From assembly GCA_032718475.1 (NCBI GenBank), contig JAUCBJ010007924.1, positions 1 to 29,814 of the forward strand: DNA of 29,814 nucleotides, in the 5' to 3' direction. The notes under the pieces were generated by a model, which was given only the letters and a program-made list of their open reading frames with translations, did no database searches and was not told where the DNA came from. This DNA comes from Nemertoderma westbladi (taxonomy: Eukaryota; Xenacoelomorpha; Nemertodermatida; Nemertodermatidae). The position numbers and the translations under genes were made by a program. Of this stretch, positions 1 through 8,659 are shown piece by piece (position 1 is the first letter of the stretch; every line of letters begins with the position of its first letter).

Positions 1-1602
1 CACCCATTCGACCGCCGAAGCGGGAGTCGCCAACGTTGTAGCGGGCGGACGAGGGACAACGGGCGACAAATCCGGAATATTTCGCTCGGGGTCCAGGACC
101 TGAACTGTCGCCTGGGCAGTTCTACTGGGCACAGGTAGCTTAGTGCTATGTAGAGGGAATTTAGAAGTAGCTTCAGGGAGCACAGGTGTGTCTATCACCG
201 AAGGGGTGATTTCAAGAACAGGCCTAATTATTTCAGGCTCATCTACTATAGTAGGGAGTCTTTCTATTGTAATTATTTGGTCTGTGGGCTCTGTACTACC
301 TAAGTTGGTGTTATTTAGTTGCCTTCTAACAGCTGGAGGCAAATCAGGCAATTTCTGACGGTGGAATGTTCTTTTACGTCTGCTTAGGCGAGGTCGATTT
401 CCTCCGCCTTCAGTGTCGGTGGTATCGCCTTCCTCAGATGATGTATACCCCTGTCTCTTGGGAGTAGATCGACTCATCATCTGCATATTGCTCGCTGTTA
501 ACTGTTTATTGAAGTTGTCTTGCTTCTCTTGAAGAATTTCCAACTCTAGTTGGGTTGCCTCTTCAGATGCCCTCCGTTCTGCTTCTACCACTGCCTCTGC
601 TGTTGCCAGTGCCGCCTTTCTTTCTGCTTCGGCCGCTGCCTTTGCTGCTGCTACTGCCGCTTTTGCCTCTGCCGCTGCCACTGCCGCTGCCGCTTTTGTT
701 TCTGCTTCTGCAGCTGCCACTGCTGCTGCTACTGCCGCTGCCTTTCTGTCTTCTATACGTTTTTTCTTTACTTGTTCTTCCTGGACCTTAACGACGCGGA
801 GTTGTTCATCGAATTTAGCTTGATTAGCCGCTAACCTATCCACGTCGATGGCGTCAAGCACACGCTGTGCTCCTTCACTATTAGGGCTAAGTCCCTCTAG
901 TCTTCTCCGCAACTCTTCATCACCTACAAAACGTTGATAGTCTGACAGATAGATGTCAATGGCATCCTTCTTATGCGGTTTCGCTGCCGTCGCTTCACTT
1001 TCCACTTGGGAAAAAGTAGCGTCTGTTGATTCTCCATGGGTTGAGCGCTCCTCCAACTGAGCTTTCCACTGAGCTGCTCCTTGAACCTGGCGACTCACCC
1101 GTTGAAACCAAGTCTTTACGGCAACTTGCAACGACGTGTCTTGTTTTCTTTTAGAAGCCTCCTCAAAGGCGGATAAGATTAGCCTAATCCGCAGAACTCT
1201 TTCTCTAACTTGATAAAGCAGCTGTCCCTGCTCTTGAGGTCCTTGAGGTTGTTTAAACAGTTGTTTTTCTACTCGCTCCATAGAGCTGAAGAATCCCTGT
1301 GCGTATCCGGCTGCGGACCTCTTCCACACAGCTGGATCGATGGTTTCCTTGGCTACTCCCATCCGGTGTATGTCTTCCCAGGCAGCTTCTGATAAATCAA
1401 ACGGGAGTCCGGGTCCGGGGAAGTTCCATTGCGACTCGACAATAGACTTCAATTCTTCCCTCGTGTATCCCGCATAACTATCTCTAGTTGACCGTTGACT
1501 TCTCGCCCAATCGATCTGGTGTTCTTCCACCGCGATCAATAACCCAGCGAGCACGGCTGCAGGAAGGATGAGAAGGGGATCCGTATAAACCGCATCCGTC
1601 AT
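1..1602 (-). CDS. Uncharacterised alanine-rich coiled-coil protein, runs off left edge
   Basis: I do not recognise this protein. The minus-strand frame is open from the ATG at 1600-1602 to base 1, 534 codons with no stop; its C terminus lies outside the window. In order it shows a hydrophobic stretch near the start (LLILPAAVLAGLLIAV, about residues 9-24), a charged helical region with Trp-containing segments, then an Ala/Glu/Lys-rich repeat (about residues 277-345, read from about 770 down to 570) that should form a long helix or coiled coil. This is followed by a Glu/Gln-rich helix, an acidic Ser/Thr patch (TSSEEGDTTDTE, about 387-398), a basic nuclear-localisation-like cluster (LSRRKR, about 406-411) and a Pro-rich tail. 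The frame is clearly more GC-rich than the DNA to its right. The same frame continues upstream through one TAA into the 80-codon ORF at 1675-1917. A Gag-like protein of a retroelement is possible, but no zinc knuckle, protease or RT is visible. A host gene is equally possible. Confidence 0.6.
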   Translation of the reverse strand, partial: MTDAVYTDPLLILPAAVLAGLLIAVEEHQIDWARSQRSTRDSYAGYTREELKSIVESQWNFPGPGLPFDLSEAAWEDIHRMGVAKETIDPAVWKRSAAGYAQGFFSSMERVEKQLFKQPQGPQEQGQLLYQVRERVLRIRLILSAFEEASKRKQDTSLQVAVKTWFQRVSRQVQGAAQWKAQLEERSTHGESTDATFSQVESEATAAKPHKKDAIDIYLSDYQRFVGDEELRRRLEGLSPNSEGAQRVLDAIDVDRLAANQAKFDEQLRVVKVQEEQVKKKRIEDRKAAAVAAAVAAAEAETKAAAAVAAAEAKAAVAAAKAAAEAERKAALATAEAVVEAERRASEEATQLELEILQEKQDNFNKQLTASNMQMMSRSTPKRQGYTSSEEGDTTDTEGGGNRPRLSRRKRTFHRQKLPDLPPAVRRQLNNTNLGSTEPTDQIITIERLPTIVDEPEIIRPVLEITPSVIDTPVLPEATSKFPLHSTKLPVPSRTAQATVQVLDPERNIPDLSPVVPRPPATTLATPASAVEWV

Positions 1603-1674
1603 CTCTGCTCCGCGCTCGGGTGTCAGCTCTACAGTATCCTCACTACTGGAGCTGCTGGGCCGCTGAGGAATAAG

Positions 1675-1917
1675 TTATTGACTAGCGGGTTGTTGCTGTT
1701 CCGCTGCCTTTTGGTCCCGCTTGACCTGAGCTCGAGTGCCTATGATAGACCTACGATGTTGGACCAGCCTAGGTTCTGTTATTACTACTGGAGGGATGAC
1801 CTTCCTCACAGTGGGAGGTGAACTGGATTTACGACCAGACGGTTGTACGTCTCTGTCTGAGTCGCAGATAGTTACATCTAATAAACTGTCTGACAGGTTC
1901 TGCTTAGTATCAGACAT
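1675..1917 (-). CDS. 80-codon ORF in the same frame upstream of the coiled-coil protein
   Basis: This ORF starts at the ATG at 1915-1917, the first Met after an upstream in-frame TAA near 1950, and ends at TAA 1675-1677. It encodes a hydrophilic peptide rich in Ser, Asp, Arg and Gln, with no signal peptide or membrane segment. Past the stop the same frame continues for 24 more codons of coding-like, Ser/Glu-rich sequence before the ATG at 1602. Three explanations fit: the true N terminus of the neighbouring protein cut by a nonsense mutation, a leaky stop, or a separate upstream ORF. The matching frame and similar low-complexity hydrophilic character on both sides favour one original reading frame. 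No function can be assigned. Confidence 0.45.
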   Translation of the reverse strand: MSDTKQNLSDSLLDVTICDSDRDVQPSGRKSSSPPTVRKVIPPVVITEPRLVQHRRSIIGTRAQVKRDQKAAEQQQPASQ

Positions 1918-2300
1918 GACTATGTATACCGTTGAATGTCTACTGCTGTATTACAGTCTGAGTAAGTCTAATAACTCAGTATTAACTGCTAGCCTAGTAA
2001 TTAATTACCGGTACTGCTACTCAGTGTAGCGTGATATATAATATATTAGAATACCGGTATGCTTATAGTATATATAACTATTATTACAGACTAGGTTTAT
2101 CACAGAATACCGGTATAATTTTAGCACAAATATATATAAATATATAATAGGCCTATCGGAATACCGGTATACGGCTTACTGTTTGTAGTATATATAATTC
2201 TAGAATAGAATTAATTACAAGTACCGGTATAATTTCAGCCTAGATTTATAGAAATAAGATAATAGGCCTATCGTAAATACCGGTATATCAATTATTTTAG
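1918..2300. repeat. AT-rich imperfect ~110-bp tandem repeat with TACCGGTA palindromes
   Basis: Two diverged copies begin near 2049 and 2159; recognisable landmarks are 110-114 bp apart. Each copy contains ACCGGTATAATTT (2109 and 2223), then AATAGGCCTATCG, then another CCGGTAT. CCGGTA sites occur near 2009, 2053, 2111, 2163, 2225 and 2280. No gene is visible. The block lies directly upstream of the minus-strand ORF, so it could be its 5' leader or promoter, but no TATA/initiator arrangement can be defended. Confidence 0.6.
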
Positions 2301-3189
2301 AATAATTGAATTTCTGAACTTTAGAGTTACTTGGTTACTTTAACTTACTTTATTACCGTTATTTAAGCAGTAATCCAACTGATATTGAGACCTAATGGTT
2401 TTATGGTAGGCCTACTATTTATAAATCGTTAGATTTGATTTATAATGTATTTATACCCGTTTTAATGGGTTTAGTCAATGTTTGAAATAAATGTTATTAT
2501 TTCTGGGGTAATCACTACACAAAGCGGTGCGCTTTTAGTGAAGTGTTACGTATAGGACACTAAAACAAATAATTCTAATTTACCTAAGTTACTTAATACT
2601 ACAAATTACGTACAATTCGGGTGAGATTACAATCTCTAAATAAACACAAAAATTTACAAAAAACACAAAACACGAATTTTTAGGGTAATTTTACAAGAAG
2701 TCTACAAACCAGCCTAACAAAGGGTTAGATAACCGGTTATTACAACGGACAGGGTACTACGGTATTTGAAATAATAAGTAGTAGTAAATACACTGCGTTG
2801 TCTAGATAGGAAAATACCACCGCCTGACGACCTATAGCCGTATCGCTATAGGTTCTACGTTATGTATCACGGAGTGTTCCTACCTAGAAGTTAATAGAGC
2901 TAATCGAATGTGCCTATCAACCACTTTACAACACAGATATAATGTCTACAATAATTACTTCGGAAAGTACTGTACACTAAACCCTAAATTAGGTACGAGT
3001 ACTTGTACAACAGATAATCAGTAGTTAAATATACTTGAACAGCTAAAAGAACCACGGCATCTGCTGGAGTGACCGATGCACAAAATCACCAGTCTTTACC
3101 TACGCCGAGCAGCCCGTGTAGTACCGGGGTTAATTTAACTATAGCGGTATGTATAACAAACACAATTACTGTAGGAACAAACTTGGGGA
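2301..3189. other. AT-rich noncoding stretch, nothing recognised
   Basis: No ORF of note and no RNA gene is visible. It contains one GTAGGCCTAC palindrome (2406-2415) and short A-rich runs around 2640-2670. Confidence 0.6.
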
Positions 3190-3830
3190 ATGAATGTTGC
3201 GGATAATCGCATAAACTCTGAATAATAAATATTACGCTACGCGTACAAACTACTCAAACAAAATACAGACTGAACACTGACAGACTACTATCAAGCCTAA
3301 ACAAACTACGGTATATGCAGACTCCGAAATGATTAGGGAGTATGCGCTCTAACCCAGTAGTGCGACTTATTCTTTAGTTGGGGGTTTACCTTACAGCGTT
3401 CGCTGCCCCTACTTCCTAACCGTACTTAATCAGACAAATGATCTACACACACTGCAATCCGTTCAGACCTAACAACAGCCGGACAACTATCCAGCCTACA
3501 AATTATCTAAATAAAATTATACGCTACCCGTACAGACTTACACAAACAAAGTGCAGACTAAACGATGGCAGACTACTCTCAAGCCTAAATAAACTACAGG
3601 ACATGCAGACTCCGAAATGATTAGGGAGTATGCGCTCTAACCCAGTAGTGCGACTTATTCTTTAGTTGGGGGTTTACCTTACAGCGTTCGCTGCCCCTAC
3701 TTCCTAACCGTACTTAATCGGACAGGTGATCTACACACACTGCAATCCGTTCAGACTTAACAGCAATCAGACAACAGCTCAGCCTACAAATTGTCTGTAC
3801 AATCTGATCAGGCTTACACGCCTTCTGTTC
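3190..3830. repeat. 288-bp tandem duplication with a highly conserved core
   Basis: Sequence starting near 3190 recurs 288 bp downstream; the second copy runs from about 3480, and a third, partial copy fades out after about 3800. TGCAGACTCCG lies at 3316 and 3604, and GTTCAGAC at 3461 and 3749. Conservation is uneven: the roughly 110 bp from 3316 and from 3604 are essentially identical, while flanking parts of each unit differ by many substitutions and small indels. The core includes the palindrome CAGCGTTCGCTG (3394-3405, 3682-3693). No coding potential is apparent. Confidence 0.8.
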
Positions 3831-5312
3831 AATACTGGCCTACAAACAAATAAAACTTGACAGAAATAAGTAAAAATCTCAATAAAAAACCAGGGCGGGC
3901 CCTCCCTGATTAATTATTAAGGCCTACCGGTATATAATTATCAAAATCGAATAATACTGCTGTACCTGTACTGCTGTAGGTACCGGTCCGGATGATCAGG
4001 CAGTCAGGCCTACTGGTTACCGGTCGACCGGTACTTTCGACTTTATTGCTTACTGCAATAAAGAAGCGATATCCTTTAATGTTCGCGCTTTCAGACTTTT
4101 GGCAGTTTAACCCACCAAATTAAGATGTCTTCTAGATATTAAATCAGTTTTTAGTCTATGACAAGTATTTGATTCACTACACTAGTCGAAACCAATCCGT
4201 GCGCGACCATTCACCCGCTGGAGATTCCCGGGAGATTGGGTTCGACGGTTTAATTTTATTGCTATGTAAGCCTAATGTATTATTCGACTGACAGTATTAT
4301 ATAATCTCTGACAATATTATTCACCTTCGGGAATATTAACAGTTCCTTTAGGACGTGGCGCTTTATCTATATAAACAGAGTTATGACTTAAACTACTCAC
4401 AACGATATGGCTTAATTATAATTCACATATATGGCGCATTCTTTAGGAATTGCTTCTTTAACAGACTCACTCATACACAATGCTGCACAATACTGCACAC
4501 TAATCTGCCAATCTTCACTGATTTTAGTCACATATAAAAGGAACACAGACTGACTCATGTAGGGTCTATCAAATAACATTAGATTCACTTCAAACCACTT
4601 TAACATAAGTCACAATCGTTATTGGTAACCTTTCTCTCTTACCTTCGGTATATCAAGAATATTGGGTTTTCGGGGTTATTTCTCGTTATTCCAATATAAT
4701 AATTCATCAACCAATATAATGAATAACCGACAACAAATAGCAGTACACAGTATCGATTGAGCAGGTAATTTTAGCAGTTTCAGCAGTTATTAAAAACCGT
4801 GTGTCAGCAGTCAGTGTATTCCCAGATCAGTGATTCCATGAGTTTGATCGGTATGTCAGTTAAAGGATATATGCCCTTATAATTAAACCTACTAGTGTAA
4901 GACTAAAAACTGAAAACACGGAGGTGCCAAAAGCCGGTTCTTAGGCTCTGGGCAAAAAACATAACACTGAACTACTGAGTTTCTGTATATACCTCCAACA
5001 CAGAGACAACAAACGCTCTGATTGGTCAACCTGAACAACGAGAGAACAAAGAAACAAAGAAACGTCGACGTGGCAATATCAGCTGCTAGCCGTCGTCATG
5101 GTAGCGACACTGTTTCAAAGTATCCAGCTATTGCGTCACGAGATTGTGGATTATGTCCTCTAAAGTACAAATACAGTACAAATACATAAGAAATGACTTT
5201 TATGTCCTCTAAAACACCAGTACAGCAAGGACACGGCCTTTTTATGCCTGGCAAACCAACTACAGAGTACTTTAAGGGAAAATAACCGGCTAATTACGCA
5301 AAAGCTTTTACA
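3831..5312. other. Noncoding spacer left of the large minisatellite
   Basis: No gene is supported; small ORFs at 4355-4606 overlap on both strands and look random. Visible items are clustered ACCGGT sites (3927-4035), a GC-rich near-palindrome (3892-3908), an inverted CCAAT box (ATTGG at 5021) in the only locally GC-richer part (about 4980-5130), and a 13-base motif TATGTCCTCTAAA repeated near 5153 and 5202. The CCAAT box alone is too weak to call a promoter. Confidence 0.5.
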
Positions 5313-5550
5313 CCGGGGACTACTGTTGGGGTTGCTGTTTTCAGGGGGTGTACTGCCTGGTTGGCTGTTGTCCGGGGTTCTACTATCTGGGTGGCTGTTG
5401 TCCGGGGGTCTAATGTCTGGGTGGCTGTTGTCCGGGGGTCTAATGTCTGGTTGGCTGTTGTCCGGGGGTCTAATGTCTGGTTGGCTGTTGTCCGGGGGTC
5501 TAATGTCTGGTTGGCTGTTGTCCGGGGGTGTACTGTCTTGTTGGCTGTTG

Positions 5551-6930
5551 TCCGCAGGTCTAATGTCTGGTTGGCTGTTGTCTGGTGGTCTAATGTCTGG
5601 TTGGCTGTTGTCCGGGGGTCTACTTTCTGGGTGGCTGTTGTCCGGGGGTCAACTGTCTGGGTGGCTGTTGTCCGCAGGTCTAATGTCTGGTTGGCTGTTG
5701 TCTGGTGGTCTAATGTCTGGTTGGCTGTTGTCCGGGGGTCTACTTTCTGGGTGGCTGTTGTCCGGGGGTCAACTGTCTGGTTGGCTGTTGTCCGGGTCTA
5801 CTATCTGGGTGGCTGTTGTCTCAGGGGGTCTAATGTCTGGTTGGCTGTTGTCCGGGGGTCTAATGTCTGGTTGGCTGTTGTCGGGGGGTCTAATGTCTCG
5901 TTGGCTGTTGTCCGGGAGTCTACTTTCTGGGTGGCTGTTGTCCGGGGGTCTACTGTCTGGGTGGCTGTTGTCCGGGGGTCTAATGTCTGGTTGGCTGTTG
6001 TCGGTTGGTCTAATGTCTGGTAGGCTGTTGTCCGGGGGTCTACTGTCTGGGTGGCTGTTGTCCGGGGGTCTAATGTCTGGTTGGCTGTTGTACGGGTCTA
6101 CTATCTGGGTGGCTGTTGTCTCAGGGGGTCTAATGTCTGGTTGGCTGTTGTCCGGGGGTCTAATGTCTGGTTGGCTGTTGTAGGGGGGTCTAATGTCTCG
6201 TTGGCTGTTGTCCGGGAGTCTACTGTCTGGGTGGCTGTTGTCCGGGGGTCTACAGTCTGGGTGGCTGTTGTCCGGGGGTCTACTGTCTGGGTGGCTGTTG
6301 TCCGGGGGTATAATGTCTGGTTGGCTGTTGTCCGGGGGTCTAATGTCTGGTTAGCTGTTGTCAGGGGGTCTAATGTCTGGTTGGCTGTTGTTCGGGGGTG
6401 TAATGTCTGGTTGGCTGTTGTCTGGCGGTCTACTGTCTGAATGGCTGTTGTCCGGGGTTCTACTGTCTGGGTGGCTGTTGTCCGGGGGTCTACTGTCTGG
6501 GTGGCTGTTGTCCGGGGTCTACTGTCTGGGTGGCTGTTGTCCGGGGGTCTAATGTCTGGGTGGCTGTTATCCGGGGGTTTTTCTGTCTGGTTGGCTGTTG
6601 TCCGGGGGTCTAATGTCTGGTTGGCTGTTGTCCGGGGGTCTACTGTCTGGGTGGCTGTTGTCCGTGGGTCTAATGTCTGGTTGGCTGTTGTTCGGGGGTC
6701 TACTGTGGGGGTGGCTCTTTTCCGCTGGTCTACTGTCTGGGTGGCTGTTGTCCGGGGGTCTAATGTCTGGTTGGCTGTTGTCCGGGGGTCTACTGTCTGG
6801 GTGGCTGTTGTCCGTGGGTCTAATGTCTGGTTGGCTGTTGTTCGGGGGTCTACTGTGGGGGTGGCTCTTTTCCGCAGGTCTACTGTCTGGGTGGCTGTTG
6901 TCCGGGGGTCTAATGTCTGGTTGGCTGCTG
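5551..6930. repeat. Nested multi-unit subrepeats inside the 30-bp array
   Basis: Several intermediate periods are visible. A four-unit (120-bp) block starts with TCCGCAGGTC at 5551 and 5671. A ten-unit (300-bp) block is marked by the shortened unit at 5791 and 6091. A five-unit (150-bp) block is marked by TACTGTGGGGGTGG after 6691 and 6841. All three recur in higher-order copy 2. They show growth by repeated unequal exchange or slippage at several scales before the final 3.35-kb duplication. Confidence 0.85.
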
Positions 6931-7591
6931 TCCGGTTTTCTACTGTCTGGTTGGCTTTTGTCCGGGTGTCTAATGTCTGGTTGGCTGTTTTCCGGGGGTC
7001 TACTGTCTGGGTGTCTGTTGTCCGGGGGTCTAATGTCTGGTTGGCTGTTATCCGGTGGTCTACTGTCTGGGTAGCTGTTGTCCGGTGGTCTAATGTCTGG
7101 TTGGCTGTTGTCCGGGGGTCTAACATCTGGTTGGCTATTGTCCGGGGTCTATTGTCTGATTGGCAGCTGTCCGGGGGTCTAATGTCTGGTTGGCTGTTGT
7201 CCGGGGGTCTACTGTCTGGGTGGCTGTTGTCCGGGGGTCTACTGTCTGGGTGGCTGTTGTCCGAGGGTCTACTGTCTGGGTGGATGTTGTCCGGGGGTCT
7301 AATGTCTGGTTGGCTATTGTCCGGGACTCTACTGTCTGGGTGGCTTTTGTCCAGGGGTCTAATGTCTGGTTGGCTGTTGTCCGGGGGTCTACTGTCTGGG
7401 TGGCTGTTGTCTTGGGGTCTACTGTCTGGGTGGCTGTTGTCCGGGGGTCTAATGTCTGGTTGGCTGTTATCCGGAGATCTAATGTCTGGTTGGCTGTTGT
7501 CCGGGGGTCTAATGTCTGGTTGGCTGTTTTCCGGGGGTCACTGTCTGGTTGGCTGTTGTCCGGGGGTCTACTGTCTGGGTGGCTGTTGTCC

Positions 7592-7604
7592 GGGGGGGGG
7601 GGGG
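7592..7604 (+). repeat. G13 homopolymer inside the minisatellite
   Basis: One unit has 13 consecutive G instead of about five. The counterpart in higher-order copy 2 (about 10945) has the usual short run, so the expansion arose after the block duplication or is a sequencing/assembly error. Confidence 0.8.
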
Positions 7605-8659
7605 TCTAATGTCTGGTTGGCTGTGGTCCGGTGGTCTATTGTCTGGGTGGCTGTTGTCCGGGGGTCTAATGTCTGGTTGGCTGTTGTCCGGGGGTCTAAT
7701 ATCTGGTTGGCTGTTGTCCGGGGTCTAATTTCTGGTTGGCTGTTGTCCGGGGGTCTAATGTCTGGTTGACTGTTGTCCGGGGGTATACTGTCTGGGTGGC
7801 TGTTGTCCGGGGGTCTTCTGTCTGGGTGGCTGTTGTCCGGGGGTCTACTGTCTGGGTGGCTGTTGTCCGGGGGTATAATGTCTGGTTGGCTGTTGTTCGG
7901 GGGTCTAATGTCTGGTTGGCTGTTGTCTGGGGGTCTACTGTCTGGGTGGCTGTTGTCCGGGGGTCTACTGTCTGGGTGGCTGTTGTCCGGGGGTCTACTG
8001 TCTGGGTGGCTGTTGTCCGGGGGTCTACTGTATGGGTGGCTGTTATCCGAGGGTGTACTGTCTGGTTGGCTGTTGTCTTGGGGTCTAATGTCTGGTTGGC
8101 TGTTGTCCAGGTGGCTGTTGTTCATGGGTTAATGTCTGGTTGGCTGTTGTCCGGGGGTCTAGTGTATGGATGGCTGTTGTCCGGGGGTCTACTGTCTGGT
8201 TGGCTGTTGTCCGGGGGTCTACTGTCTGAGTGGCTGTTGTCAGGGGGTCTAATGTCTGGTTGGCTGTTGTCCGGGGGTCTACTGTCTGGGTGGCTTTTGT
8301 CCGGGGGTATAATGTCTGGTTGGCTGTTGTCCGGGGGTCTACAGTCTGGGTGGCTGTTGTCCTGGGGTGGACTGTTTGCGTGGTTGTTGTCCGGGGGTCT
8401 AATATCTGGTTGGCTGTTGTCCGGTGGTCTACTGTCTGGGTGGCTGTGGTCCGGGGGTCTAATGTCTGGTTGGCTGTTTTCCGGGGGTCTACTGTCTGGG
8501 TGGCTGTTGTCCGGGGGTCTGATGTCTGGGTGGCTGTTGTCCGGGGTCTACTGTCTGGGTGGTTGTTGTCCGGGGGTCTACTGTCTGGTTGGCTTTTGTC
8601 TGGGGGTCTACTGTCTGGGCTGCTGTTGTTCGGGGGTCTACTGTCTGGGTGACTGTTGT

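Larger units (their letters stand above)
5313..8659. repeat. Higher-order copy 1 of the 30-bp array (3347 bp)
   Basis: It starts at a distinctive variant unit (CCGGGGACTACTGTTGGGG) which recurs at 8660, an offset of 3347 bp. A second landmark, TACGGGTCTACTATC at 6091, recurs at 9438 with the same offset. The first base of this copy coincides with the left edge of the whole array. This copy carries a G13 run (7592-7604) where copy 2 has the normal length. Confidence 0.92.

Noticed and set aside
550-834. Cysteine-rich and proline/leucine-rich plus-strand frames
   Set aside because: They are antisense shadows of the Ala-rich coiled-coil segment, where repeated GCN codons read as Cys or Leu/Pro codons on the other strand.
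4980-5130. Possible promoter (inverted CCAAT, GC-richer patch) left of the 30-bp array
   Set aside because: A single short box without TATA, initiator or a downstream gene is not enough.
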